A stretch of DNA of 41,540 nucleotides from an uncultured Pelagibacteraceae bacterium (GTDB lineage: Bacteria > Pseudomonadota > Alphaproteobacteria > Pelagibacterales > Pelagibacteraceae): contig CACOSU010000008.1 of assembly GCA_902629935.1 (NCBI GenBank), positions 1-41,540 on the forward strand, written 5' to 3'. The notes under the pieces are model-generated. The model worked only from the letters and a program-made list of their open reading frames with translations, made no database searches and had not been told where the DNA came from. Below, piece by piece: positions 1-8,325 of the stretch. Numbering within the stretch: the first letter of the stretch is position 1; each line of letters starts with the position of its first letter. The translations under genes were made by a program, and so were the position numbers.

Positions 1-492
1 TTTCTTGGAATTTGTTATGGAATGCAAATGGCTATTATTGAATTTGCTAGAAATCAATTAAAGATTAAAAAAGCAACTTCTTCTGAGTTTGACAAGGGTG
101 GAGTTCATATTATTGGCTTGATGCATGAATGGGAAAAAAGTGGCAAGAAAGTTAAAGGAACGGATAAAGATTTAGGCGGTACTATGAGACTTGGTTCTTA
201 TGATGCAATATTGAAAGAAAAATCTAAAATTAAAGATATTTACAAATCTAAATTAATTAAAGAGAGACATAGACATAGATATGAAGTGGATATTTCATTA
301 AAAGAAAAATTTGAGAAGAAAGGATTAATATTTTCAGGTTTATCTCCAGATCATAAGCTTCCAGAGATAATTGAACTTAAAAATCACCCTTGGTTTATAG
401 GAGTTCAGTTTCATCCTGAATTTAAATCTAGACCTTTGAACCCACATCCTTTATTCTCTTCTTTTATCAGAGCAGCAAAAAATCATAGATGA
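1..492 (+). CDS. pyrG: CTP synthase, C-terminal part (5' truncated by window edge)
   Basis: CTP synthase makes CTP from UTP, ATP and glutamine in the cytoplasm. Only the end of the class I glutamine amidotransferase domain is present. The open frame begins at the first base of the window with [11 protein letters not shown], which holds the nucleophile-elbow cysteine (codon at 13-15). It continues to the conserved [12 protein letters not shown] block carrying the His and Glu of the catalytic triad. The internal ATG at 22 is not a start, because it lies inside this conserved block. About 380 residues, including the whole synthetase domain, must lie upstream. The stop overlaps the kdsA start as ATGA, so the two genes are probably co-transcribed. 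The pyrG-kdsA-eno order is common in alphaproteobacteria. The identification is very secure. Confidence 0.97.
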   Translation, partial: FLGICYGMQMAIIEFARNQLKIKKATSSEFDKGGVHIIGLMHEWEKSGKKVKGTDKDLGGTMRLGSYDAILKEKSKIKDIYKSKLIKERHRHRYEVDISLKEKFEKKGLIFSGLSPDHKLPEIIELKNHPWFIGVQFHPEFKSRPLNPHPLFSSFIRAAKNHR

Positions 493-1313
493 GTGCGATT
501 AAAGTAAATTGTGAAAATATAGAAATTTCAAACAATAATAAGATTTGTATTATTGCAGGTCCATGCCAACTTGAGACAGAGCAACATGCAATGGATATGG
601 CTGGAAAAATTAAGGAAATTACTTCAAAATTTGGTCTTGGTTTTATTTACAAAACCTCATTTGATAAAGCGAATAGAACTAGTTTAAAAGGCAAAAGGGG
701 AGCAGGATTAGATGCATCTCTTCCTGTATTTGATAAAATTAAAAAAGAATTGAATGTTCCTATTTTAACAGACATTCATAATGCTGAACAATGTGCAATT
801 GTTTCAAGACATGTTGATGTTTTACAAATCCCAGCTTTTTTATGTCGACAAACAGACTTATTAATTGCTGCAGCTAAAACAAACAAAATTATCAATGTAA
901 AAAAAGGTCAGTTCCTAGCACCATGGGATATGGTTAATGTAACTAAAAAAATTTCAGACTCTGGAAATAAAAAAATTTTAGTCACAGAAAGAGGTGCAAG
1001 TTTTGGTTATAATACTTTAGTGTCTGACATGAGATCATTACCTATTATGGCAAAGAATGGTTATCCAGTAATTTTTGATGCAACACATTCTGTTCAACAA
1101 CCAGGTGGCCAAGGAGAGTCCTCTGGAGGTCAAAGAGAATTTGTTGAATATTTATCAAGAGCAGCAGTTGCGGTTGGAGTTGCTGGTGTATTTATTGAAA
1201 CTCATCAAGATCCAGATAATGCTCCATCGGATGGACCAAACATGGTACCATTGAATAAATTAGAGAATCTATTAAAACAATTACACGATATAGATAATCT
1301 TATTAAAAAATAG
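489..1313 (+). CDS. kdsA: 3-deoxy-D-manno-octulosonate 8-phosphate synthase
   Basis: This cytoplasmic enzyme condenses phosphoenolpyruvate with arabinose 5-phosphate to make KDO-8-phosphate, the precursor of the KDO sugars of lipopolysaccharide. The 274 residues match the usual KdsA length. IAGPCQLE is at residues 22-29, followed by a DAHP-synthase/KDSA type barrel with [26 protein letters not shown] and [11 protein letters not shown]. The C-terminal block [19 protein letters not shown] is also intact. The start ATG overlaps the pyrG stop (ATGA) and the stop shares one base with the GTG start of eno, so all three are likely translated from one message. It implies an LPS-bearing outer membrane. 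Confidence 0.97.
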   Translation: MSAIKVNCENIEISNNNKICIIAGPCQLETEQHAMDMAGKIKEITSKFGLGFIYKTSFDKANRTSLKGKRGAGLDASLPVFDKIKKELNVPILTDIHNAEQCAIVSRHVDVLQIPAFLCRQTDLLIAAAKTNKIINVKKGQFLAPWDMVNVTKKISDSGNKKILVTERGASFGYNTLVSDMRSLPIMAKNGYPVIFDATHSVQQPGGQGESSGGQREFVEYLSRAAVAVGVAGVFIETHQDPDNAPSDGPNMVPLNKLENLLKQLHDIDNLIKK

Positions 1314-2569
1314 TGAGTAAAATTTTAAAAGTAAAGGCACGTCAAGTTTTTGACAGTAGAGGAAATCCAACAGTAGAAGCAGAGGTTTATATAAAAAATA
1401 ATTCTGCATCTGCTATTTGTCCTTCAGGAGCTTCCACAGGAACTTTTGAAGCTTTTGAAAAAAGAGATAAGAATAATAAACGTTATTTAGGAAAAAGTGT
1501 TTTAAATGCAGTCTACTTAGTCAATACAAAGATTTCAAAAAAATTAAAAGGACAAAGTATCCATAATCAAGAAAGAATTGATGCTTTGTTAATTAACTTG
1601 GATGGTACTAGACAAAAAACTAACTTAGGAGCTAATGCAATGTTAGCTGTTTCAATGGCTGTTAAAAAACTGTCTGCAAAAACAAAAAAATTACCTTTGT
1701 ATAAAACTTTCTCTCAAAAAAAAAACTTTCAATTACCCTATCCATTAATGAATATTATTAATGGTGGAGCCCACGCAAATAATGGTCTTAGAATTCAAGA
1801 GTTTATGATCAGACCTGATAGAGCAAAAAGTTTTTCTGAGGCGATGCGGATTTGTTTTGTTGTAATTAAAAAATTAAGTAAATTAATTAAAGACAAAGGC
1901 TTATCAACTTCAGTAGGTGATGAAGGAGGTTTTGCACCCATGATCAGTAGTAACAATCAAGCTTTAGATTTAATTGTGAGTGCAATTAAAAAATCAGGAT
2001 TTATTAATGGTAAAGATGTATCTATTTGCTTAGATGTGGCTGCTAATGAATTATATAAAAATAATAAATACTCTATTCATTCAAAAAATTTTATTTCAGT
2101 AGAAAAATCTATTAAAGAATATCAAAAAATTATTAAAAAATATAAAATCAAGTCTATCGAGGATCCATTTGCTGAAAATGATTGGTTGGCATGGAATAAA
2201 TTAATGAAATCAATTAAAAAAGTTCAGATCGTTGGAGATGATTTGTATGTAACAAATCTTGAAAGATTAAAGAAAGGTTTTTTAAATATTTCATCTAACT
2301 CCATACTAATAAAGCTAAATCAAATTGGAACTGTTTCAGAAACGCTGGATGTAATTAAATTTGCTCAAACAATAGGATATAAAACTATTATATCTCACCG
2401 ATCAGGGGATAGCGAAGATACGTTTATTGCTGATTTGGCAGTAGGGACCAATTCAAATCAAATTAAAACAGGATCTTTAGCTAGGTCTGAAAGGGTTGCG
2501 AAATATAATCAATTAATCCGTATTGAAGAAGAACTTGGAAAAAAAGCGAGGATGAATAAGATCAATTAA
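1313..2569 (+). CDS. eno: Enolase (GTG start)
   Basis: Enolase interconverts 2-phosphoglycerate and phosphoenolpyruvate in glycolysis and gluconeogenesis, so it supplies the PEP used by the preceding kdsA product. The protein has 418 residues, slightly shorter than the usual 425-432. Family motifs in order: QVFDSRGNPTVEAEV near the N-terminus, GGAHANNGLRIQEF around 150, VGDEGGFAP around 200, the metal-ligand segments LDVAANE (about 240), SIEDPF (about 281) and VGDDL (about 308), the catalytic Lys in LIKLNQIGT (about 334), SHRSGDSEDT (about 360) and IKTGSLARSER near the end. All key residues look present. The start is GTG, overlapping the kdsA TAG stop by one base; no ATG lies near enough to keep the conserved N-terminus. 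Confidence 0.97.
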   Translation: MSKILKVKARQVFDSRGNPTVEAEVYIKNNSASAICPSGASTGTFEAFEKRDKNNKRYLGKSVLNAVYLVNTKISKKLKGQSIHNQERIDALLINLDGTRQKTNLGANAMLAVSMAVKKLSAKTKKLPLYKTFSQKKNFQLPYPLMNIINGGAHANNGLRIQEFMIRPDRAKSFSEAMRICFVVIKKLSKLIKDKGLSTSVGDEGGFAPMISSNNQALDLIVSAIKKSGFINGKDVSICLDVAANELYKNNKYSIHSKNFISVEKSIKEYQKIIKKYKIKSIEDPFAENDWLAWNKLMKSIKKVQIVGDDLYVTNLERLKKGFLNISSNSILIKLNQIGTVSETLDVIKFAQTIGYKTIISHRSGDSEDTFIADLAVGTNSNQIKTGSLARSERVAKYNQLIRIEEELGKKARMNKIN

Positions 2570-2862
2570 TGCTTCAATTAATAAAAAGAAATTATTTTTT
2601 ATTAATATCCGTTTTCCTTATTTTTTATTTTGGTTTTAATTTAGTTTCTGGAGAAAGAGGTCTTTTTTCATATATTGAAAAAAAGGAGCTTTTGTCCAAC
2701 CTGAAAAAAGAGGAAATATCCTTAATTAATAAAATAGAAGAAAAAGATCACAAAAATTCTCTGTTAAGCGACAATTTAGATCTAGATTTTATAGAGACAT
2801 TAATTAGAGAAAGATTCTTATTTGGAAAAGAGGATGAAACAATTTATATAATTAAAAAATGA
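2569..2862 (+). CDS. Septum formation initiator (FtsB/DivIC family) protein
   Basis: This 97-residue protein has one N-terminal membrane segment (about residues 8-26, rich in F, L and I) followed by a Lys/Glu-rich stretch typical of a short coiled coil (about 33-72) and a small C-terminal tail. That layout, and the place directly after eno, match the FtsB/DivIC family, which in other bacteria links FtsL and FtsQ in the divisome. Sequence similarity in this family is low, so position and architecture carry much of the call. It overlaps eno by one base and lipA by four (ATGA). In many alphaproteobacteria the pyruvate dehydrogenase genes follow this gene; here lipA follows at once. Confidence 0.8.
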   Translation: MLQLIKRNYFLLISVFLIFYFGFNLVSGERGLFSYIEKKELLSNLKKEEISLINKIEEKDHKNSLLSDNLDLDFIETLIRERFLFGKEDETIYIIKK

Positions 2863-3803
2863 AAATTAAAGTAAGACATCCTGAAAAAGTTAACAAACCT
2901 ATTAATCCAATTAAAAAAAAACCTGATTGGATAAGATCAAAATTATCAAATAGTAGAGAATTTTTTTTAACTAAAACCGTAGTCAATCAAAATAATTTAG
3001 TCACCGTATGTCAGGAAGCTAACTGTCCAAACATCACAGAATGTTGGAGTAAGAGACATGCAACATTTATGATTATGGGAGATACCTGTACAAGAGCTTG
3101 TGCTTTTTGCGATGTAAAAACCGGAAAACCTGAAAGCTTAGATCCATTTGAACCTTATAAAATTTCTAATGCTGTCAAAAAATTAAATTTAAAACATGTT
3201 GTTATTACTTCAGTCGATAGAGATGATCTTGATGACGGTGGATCAAATCATTTTTATGAAGTAATTAATGCTACACGTAAAAAAAATCCAGAAACATCTA
3301 TAGAAGTGTTAACACCAGATTTTTTAAGAAAAGGTGATGCTTATAAAAAACTTCTAGAAGCTGACTTAGACGTTTTTAATCACAATATTGAAACTGTCCC
3401 ACGTCTTTATCTCAAGGTGAGACCTGGTGCCAGATATTTTGGATCTTTAGAACTTTTAAAAAATGTTAAAAAATTTAATAAGAAAGTTTTTACAAAATCT
3501 GGTCTAATGGTTGGTCTTGGTGAAGATAAGGATGAATTAATTCAAGTAATGGATGATTTAAGATCCGCAGAAGTAGACTTTTTGACAATTGGTCAATATC
3601 TGCAACCATCTCCTAAACACCATCCCTTAAGTAGATATTATCATCCTGATGAATTTAAAGATTTAGAAAATATTGCGAAAACAAAAGGCTTCTTATTAGT
3701 TTCTTCATCACCTTTAACTAGATCATCGTATCATGCTGATGAAGACTTTGCCAAACTACAACAAAATAGATTAAAAACCGTTAATGCCCAAAGCATCAGT
3801 TAA
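2859..3803 (+). CDS. lipA: Lipoyl synthase (radical SAM)
   Basis: LipA inserts two sulfur atoms into octanoyl groups on lipoyl domains of 2-oxoacid dehydrogenases and of glycine cleavage H protein. The 314-residue protein carries both iron-sulfur sites. The auxiliary-cluster cysteines are C51, C56 and C62 ([12 protein letters not shown]) and the radical-SAM CxxxCxxC cysteines are C77, C81 and C84. The C-terminal [10 protein letters not shown] supplies the serine ligand typical of LipA. Other family segments are [22 protein letters not shown] and GLGEDKDE. The start ATG overlaps the previous stop (ATGA). The 3' end overlaps the next gene by 20 bases. The enzyme appears complete, so lipoylated substrates should exist in the cell even though no pdh genes are adjacent. 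Confidence 0.97.
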   Translation: MKIKVRHPEKVNKPINPIKKKPDWIRSKLSNSREFFLTKTVVNQNNLVTVCQEANCPNITECWSKRHATFMIMGDTCTRACAFCDVKTGKPESLDPFEPYKISNAVKKLNLKHVVITSVDRDDLDDGGSNHFYEVINATRKKNPETSIEVLTPDFLRKGDAYKKLLEADLDVFNHNIETVPRLYLKVRPGARYFGSLELLKNVKKFNKKVFTKSGLMVGLGEDKDELIQVMDDLRSAEVDFLTIGQYLQPSPKHHPLSRYYHPDEFKDLENIAKTKGFLLVSSSPLTRSSYHADEDFAKLQQNRLKTVNAQSIS

Positions 3804-4239
3804 GAGATTAATTGAATGTAAAAAAGATCAACTAATTGATTTAGTTTTAGATATTGAAAAATATCAAGAGTTTGTTCCTTTTTGTCTAGGATCACACGTA
3901 TATGAAAAAAATATAGAAGGAGATAAAACTTTAATTATTGCTGATCTAACAATTGGCAAAGGTCCTTTTAAAGATACTTATAAAAGTGATGTTCAATTTA
4001 ACAAAAAAACCAATATAATTAAAGTAACTAATATTGGTGGACCTTTAAGACATCTTGAAAACAATTGGAAATTTATAGAATCTGACAACGGCACTGAAAT
4101 TTTATTTGATATTGATTTTGAAATTGAAAATAAATTTCTAAATATAGTTATGACAAAATCATTTCAGTACGGATTAAATAAAATAGCTGATGCATTTCAA
4201 AAAAGAGCAGAAGATTTGTATCAACCTTTCAAAAACTAA
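3784..4239 (+). CDS. COQ10/RatA-like START-domain protein (coenzyme Q binding)
   Basis: The 151-residue protein belongs to the polyketide cyclase/START family that includes mitochondrial COQ10 and bacterial RatA. Recognisable parts are the N-terminal [29 protein letters not shown] and the later [13 protein letters not shown] and [11 protein letters not shown] segments forming the hydrophobic cup. COQ10 relatives bind ubiquinone and support respiratory electron transfer. The E. coli RatA name reflects a reported ribosome-association effect, which I would not assume here. It lies between lipA and the convergent cinA-like gene, a place commonly held by this family in alphaproteobacteria. The ATG at 3784 lies inside the lipA 3' end, giving a 20-base overlap. 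The family call is firm; the exact role is inferred. Confidence 0.88.
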   Translation: MPKASVKRLIECKKDQLIDLVLDIEKYQEFVPFCLGSHVYEKNIEGDKTLIIADLTIGKGPFKDTYKSDVQFNKKTNIIKVTNIGGPLRHLENNWKFIESDNGTEILFDIDFEIENKFLNIVMTKSFQYGLNKIADAFQKRAEDLYQPFKN

Positions 4240-4252
4240 ATAAAGGAAATAA

Positions 4253-4468
4253 ATGAAAAAAGTAAATAAAAAAAGACATTTAGCTAAAACTATAACTTGG
4301 AGAATAATTGCTAGTACGGATACGTTTTTAATAGCATGGATAATTACAGGAAAGTTTGATTGGGCAGGGACTATTGCAGGTATTGAAGTACTAACAAAAA
4401 TGTTTTTATACTACTTTCATGAAAGAGCATGGTATAAATTCAGTAAATATGGAGTAAGCAACAACTAA
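4253..4468 (+). CDS. DUF2061 small membrane protein
   Basis: This 71-residue protein matches the DUF2061 pattern: a basic N-terminus (KKVNKKRHLAKTITWRIIAS), a first hydrophobic segment around 24-38, and a second segment with EVLTKMFLYYFHERAWYK at the C-terminus. The ERxWYK ending is typical of the family. Two short membrane spans are likely. Its function is unknown in general. A good ribosome-binding site (AAGGAA) lies about 6 bases before the ATG. Its stop overlaps the 3' end of the convergent CinA-like gene, so the two transcripts meet tail to tail with no visible terminator. Confidence 0.85.
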   Translation: MKKVNKKRHLAKTITWRIIASTDTFLIAWIITGKFDWAGTIAGIEVLTKMFLYYFHERAWYKFSKYGVSNN

Positions 4469-4929
4469 ATAAGATTTAATAATTTTTTTATAACTTCTTT
4501 TACGGTTAATAGCTGTATTTTGTTACGATTATTGGATTTAAATTTGTGTTCATAAATTTTTAAATAGTTTCCTTTTTTTATCCCTATATAAATTAAACCA
4601 ACTGGTTTTTCTTTTGATCCTCCACCAGGTCCCGCAATACCAGTTATTGATACATTAATTCTACTTTTTGAAAGGTTTGATAAGTTTTTGACCATTGCTT
4701 TGCAACACTCCTTGCTGACAGCACCGTATTTTTTGATGATATTTTTATCTACTTTTAATAAATTAATTTTTGCTTGATTAGAGTAGGTTGTAAGACCCAT
4801 TTGAAAATACTTGGATGAATGAGCTAATTTAGTTAAATTATGAGCTAACAAGCCACCTGTACAAGATTCGGCTAAGGATATGGTTAATTTTTTTCTAATT
4901 AGTTTTTTATGAAGTGATTCAATGCTCAT
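4465..4929 (-). CDS. CinA C-terminal domain protein (nicotinamide-nucleotide amidohydrolase, PncC type)
   Basis: This 154-residue protein consists only of the CinA C-terminal domain. AESCTGGLLAHNLT near residue 20 carries the conserved Ser/Cys region, and SITGIAGPGGGSKEKPVGLIYIG lies around 95-117. Such stand-alone domains (PncC/YgaD type) deamidate nicotinamide mononucleotide to nicotinate mononucleotide in NAD salvage. No N-terminal MoCF-like CinA domain is present, so the length fits the single-domain form. It is read leftward, with its ATG sharing one base with the stop of the pgpA gene upstream, so it is likely the last gene of an ispDF-pgpA-pncC operon. The domain call is firm; the biochemical activity rests on the family. 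Confidence 0.9.
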   Translation of the reverse strand: MSIESLHKKLIRKKLTISLAESCTGGLLAHNLTKLAHSSKYFQMGLTTYSNQAKINLLKVDKNIIKKYGAVSKECCKAMVKNLSNLSKSRINVSITGIAGPGGGSKEKPVGLIYIGIKKGNYLKIYEHKFKSNNRNKIQLLTVKEVIKKLLNLI

Positions 4930-5420
4930 TAAAATTTTATACTAATTAAGTAAATAAATATCATAGAATATAATCCAGCAATTATATCATCCATGATTAT
5001 TCCAAAGTAGTTTTTATGATTTTTATCAAAATAATTTACCGGAAAAGGTTTTAAAATATCAAAAAATCTAAAAAATAAAAAAGAAAAAATATAATAAATT
5101 TCGATAGACATATTTATTTGATTAGTTTGATTTAAATATAATATCAATATTATTGGCATTGATTGACCTAAGACCTCATCTATTACAATTTGTTGAGGAT
5201 CTTTATTTTTAAATTCAGTTTCTGAATCTTTTACAGCGTAAAAAGAATAAAAAAATAAAAGTACAAAAAAAATGATTGAAAATTTAATATCATTGTAACC
5301 AAGAACTTCATAGGCAATGTATAGGAAAACAGTAGTAACTGCAGAAGCAATAGTACCAGGAATTTTAGTTAGATATCCATAGCCAAAGAAAGTAGATAGT
5401 AAAACATTAATTTTTTTCAT
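4929..5420 (-). CDS. pgpA: Phosphatidylglycerophosphatase A
   Basis: PgpA is an inner-membrane phosphatase that removes phosphate from phosphatidylglycerophosphate, giving phosphatidylglycerol. The protein has several membrane segments and the family blocks GYGYLTKIPGTIAS near the N-terminus, VIDEVLGQSMPI in the middle with the acidic active-site residues, and FFRFFDILKPFPVNYFD then GIIMDDIIAGLYS near the end. I place the start at 5420, reading MKKINVLLSTF. This ATG overlaps the ispDF stop as ATGA, the coupling seen elsewhere in this operon. A longer frame could begin at 5435 with five extra residues (MLNIK), but that would run further into ispDF. The family assignment is strong. Confidence 0.9.
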   Translation of the reverse strand: MKKINVLLSTFFGYGYLTKIPGTIASAVTTVFLYIAYEVLGYNDIKFSIIFFVLLFFYSFYAVKDSETEFKNKDPQQIVIDEVLGQSMPIILILYLNQTNQINMSIEIYYIFSFLFFRFFDILKPFPVNYFDKNHKNYFGIIMDDIIAGLYSMIFIYLISIKF

Positions 5421-6517
5421 TTTGATATTGAGCAAATAACTTCACAGGCTATAGCTTTTTCCTTTCCAATCAGCCCAAGTTTTTCAACAGTTTTACCTTT
5501 TAAATTTATTAATTCTTTATCAATACCTAGTAACTTAGATAAAGATTTAATTATTTTATCTCTATATTTTGACACTTTTGGTTTTTCACAGATCAAATTT
5601 ATATCTAGATTATTAATGTAATAGTTTTTTTTATTTAAAATTTCATTGATAGGTTTAAGCATTTTTGGAGATCTAATATTTTTAAATTTCTTTTGATTAT
5701 CAGGAAAAAAAGTTCCAATATCTTTTTTTTTCATCGCGCCTAAAATAGAGTCTATTACAGAGTGAATAATTACATCACCATCTGAATGACCTTTAAGACC
5801 TGAATGAAAAGGGATTTTTATCCCACCTAGAAAAAGTTTTTTACCTTTTATCAACCTGTGTATATCAAATCCAATTCCAAAATAAGTTTTGTTATTTTTT
5901 AAATCCTCTTTGTATGTGATTTTATTATTTAAATTTTCACCTTTAATAATTTTTATTTTTAAATTATTTTCAATAAATAATGTAGCTTCATCTGTAACTT
6001 TATTTTTTTGTTTTACTGACAAACTGTATAAATCTTTGAATTTGAATGCTTGTGGAGTTTGAGTTAAAAAAGAATTACCTCTATTTAAATTAAAAAGTTG
6101 ATTTTTAATTTTATATTTAACAGAGTCCTTTGAATTTATAGCAGGAATTACTGCTTTATTATTTTTAAGTTGTTTAATTAAATTGCTTAAAAGCTTTATA
6201 GTGAAATTTGGTCTAGCAGCGTCATGAATCAAGACATTGGTTGGTTTATACTTTTTAATATATTTTAAAGCTATTAATGAAGAATCAGATCTCTCTTTAC
6301 CACCTTTTACAATCAAAATATTTTTAGGAAATTTTTCTCTAATACTCTTTTTATCATTGATGACTAATATAATTTTTTTAAAAAGTTTTGATTTAATTGC
6401 TTTTTCAATAGAATGTTTAAAAAGAGCCTTATTTTTGTAGATATTGAATTGTTTAGGTTTATTTGAATTAAACCTTTTGCTTTGTCCTGATGCTAGTATT
6501 ATAAAATAATTATTCAT
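5417..6517 (-). CDS. ispDF: Bifunctional MEP cytidylyltransferase / MECDP synthase
   Basis: This fused enzyme catalyses two non-consecutive steps of the non-mevalonate isoprenoid pathway. The IspD half (about 1-207) has the nucleotide-binding segment ASGQSKRFNSNKPKQF (residues 9-24), HDAARPN (98-104) and TDEATLFIE (175-183). The IspF half starts at about 213 with GIGFDIHRL, giving metal ligands D218 and H220, followed by FLGGIKIPF, GLKGHSDGDV and H252. Total length of 366 residues is near the 380-400 usual for alphaproteobacterial fusions. It reads leftward as the first gene before pgpA and the CinA-like gene. Only 25 bases separate its start from the divergent ntrY start, so both promoters must be packed into or across that gap. 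Confidence 0.95.
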   Translation of the reverse strand: MNNYFIILASGQSKRFNSNKPKQFNIYKNKALFKHSIEKAIKSKLFKKIILVINDKKSIREKFPKNILIVKGGKERSDSSLIALKYIKKYKPTNVLIHDAARPNFTIKLLSNLIKQLKNNKAVIPAINSKDSVKYKIKNQLFNLNRGNSFLTQTPQAFKFKDLYSLSVKQKNKVTDEATLFIENNLKIKIIKGENLNNKITYKEDLKNNKTYFGIGFDIHRLIKGKKLFLGGIKIPFHSGLKGHSDGDVIIHSVIDSILGAMKKKDIGTFFPDNQKKFKNIRSPKMLKPINEILNKKNYYINNLDINLICEKPKVSKYRDKIIKSLSKLLGIDKELINLKGKTVEKLGLIGKEKAIACEVICSISK

Positions 6518-6542
6518 TTATATTGGTAGTTTTTATATTCAA

Positions 6543-8324
6543 ATGTACGAATTTATTAAAAAAAATATATATTTAATAATATTATTTATTATCACATTAT
6601 CGATAGGTTTTTTAACCTTTTTAACTTTTATAGATAAAGGATTTATCGAATTAAATGATCAAAATTTACAAATATTATTGGTCTTAAACATCTTTCTTTT
6701 AATAACTCTTTTTATTTTTATTTTTATAGAGATTAAAAATGCAATTAAAAATGATATTGATACAGACGGTCTAAAATCTAATAAAAAGTATATTACATAT
6801 TTTGGATTATTTACATTAATTCCCTCAGTATTAATCTCAATATTTTCATTATTTTTATTTTCTTTTGCTTTAGAAAAATATTTTGACAAAAAAGTCACAA
6901 CCGTTGTTAACAATTCTTATGAATTAGCAAGGAGTTATGTTGATGAAATTAGAAATAAAATTCAATCAGATATTGTTTTAATAGCCTTTGATACAACCAA
7001 AAGTAAGAAATTTTTAAATAATGATTCAATTGAATATAAGAGATTCCTAAATACACAAAAATTAATAAGAAATGTTGATGAAATTCATATCATAGATATT
7101 AATAAAAAACTTTTATTCACTAGTTTGGATGATGATCAAACATATATACCACCAGTTGATAGAGCTTTAAATTTAGTTTTGGAAGATGATCGTCCCTTAA
7201 AAATTATTAATGCACCAGAAAATATCTCTGCAGCGATAATGAGACTACAAAATTTTGAAAACAGATTTTTGTATGTTATTAAATATTTAGATAAAGATAT
7301 TTCAAAGTATTTAACAGAATCACAGGAAGCTATTAATTTTTACTATAGGGTGGAGGAAAAGAGTACTGGAATTAAAATCTCATTTGCTATTATTTATATT
7401 ATAGTTGTTAGTGTTTTATTATTTGTTTCTATTTCTATCGCAATAAGATTTTCATCTAGATTTTTTAGATCAATTAACAATTTAATCCTCGCTTCAACAT
7501 CTATTGGACAGGGAAATTTTAATGCAAAAGTGCCTGAGGTTAAAACTGATAAAGATTTAGAAACTTTAAATAAAAATTTCAATTTAATGATAGATAGATT
7601 GAAAAGCCAACAAGAAAAATTAATTATCAATGAAAGACACGAGGCTTGGGAAAGTTTAGCTAGAAAACTTGCCCATGAAATTAAAAACCCACTTACACCT
7701 ATTCAATTAACTATAGATAGATTAAAAAATAAATATTCTGACCAATTAAAAGAAAGTGACACATTGAGTTTTAAGGAAAATTTGAAGATTATAAATAACC
7801 AAATCAAACAAATTGAAAAATTAGTTAATGAATTTTCCGATTTTGCAAGAATGCCTAAACCTATTTTCAGAGAAAATAATTTGGTACATTTAATAAATGA
7901 AAATATAAATTTGCTTAAAGAATTAGATAATTCGATTGATATTATTTTTAATAAAAATTCTGATAAAATATTTATTGAGAGTGATAAAGAGCAAATAAGT
8001 AGGGTTTTTTTAAATTTAATAAAAAATTCAATAGAAAGTATTAATCAAAAAGCTGAAAATAATAACAATTTCAACAAAAAAATTACTATTGAACTTATTG
8101 AAGACGATAGCCACATAAAGGCTTTAATTGAGGATAATGGCGTTGGATTTAAGGAACTAAAACACAATATTAGAGATATACTTAATCCGTATTTTACAAC
8201 TAAAAAAAACGGTACTGGTTTAGGTTTATCAATAGTAAATAAGATAGTTAATGATCATAATGGTAAAATTGAATTTATACCAATCAAACATGGAGCTAAA
8301 ATTAAAATTATATTTTTAAAATAA
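6543..8324 (+). CDS. ntrY: NtrY-like membrane sensor histidine kinase (no PAS domain visible)
   Basis: This 593-residue kinase is the likely partner of the NtrX-like regulator that follows one base after its stop. Three hydrophobic segments lie within about residues 8-110 and a fourth near 280-300, with an extracytoplasmic-type region between the third and fourth. A HAMP domain follows (about 300-355), then the HisKA segment LARKLAHEIKNPLTP with phospho-acceptor H378. The ATPase domain has the N-box (NLIKNSIES), G1 (EDNGVGF) and G2 (GTGLGLSIV). NtrY relatives respond to nitrogen or redox state. Alphaproteobacterial NtrY is normally about 720-780 residues and has a PAS domain between HAMP and HisKA; here HAMP passes almost directly into HisKA. 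The symbol rests on architecture and the ntrX-trkA neighbours. Confidence 0.88.
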   Translation: MYEFIKKNIYLIILFIITLSIGFLTFLTFIDKGFIELNDQNLQILLVLNIFLLITLFIFIFIEIKNAIKNDIDTDGLKSNKKYITYFGLFTLIPSVLISIFSLFLFSFALEKYFDKKVTTVVNNSYELARSYVDEIRNKIQSDIVLIAFDTTKSKKFLNNDSIEYKRFLNTQKLIRNVDEIHIIDINKKLLFTSLDDDQTYIPPVDRALNLVLEDDRPLKIINAPENISAAIMRLQNFENRFLYVIKYLDKDISKYLTESQEAINFYYRVEEKSTGIKISFAIIYIIVVSVLLFVSISIAIRFSSRFFRSINNLILASTSIGQGNFNAKVPEVKTDKDLETLNKNFNLMIDRLKSQQEKLIINERHEAWESLARKLAHEIKNPLTPIQLTIDRLKNKYSDQLKESDTLSFKENLKIINNQIKQIEKLVNEFSDFARMPKPIFRENNLVHLINENINLLKELDNSIDIIFNKNSDKIFIESDKEQISRVFLNLIKNSIESINQKAENNNNFNKKITIELIEDDSHIKALIEDNGVGFKELKHNIRDILNPYFTTKKNGTGLGLSIVNKIVNDHNGKIEFIPIKHGAKIKIIFLK

Positions 8325-8325
8325 A

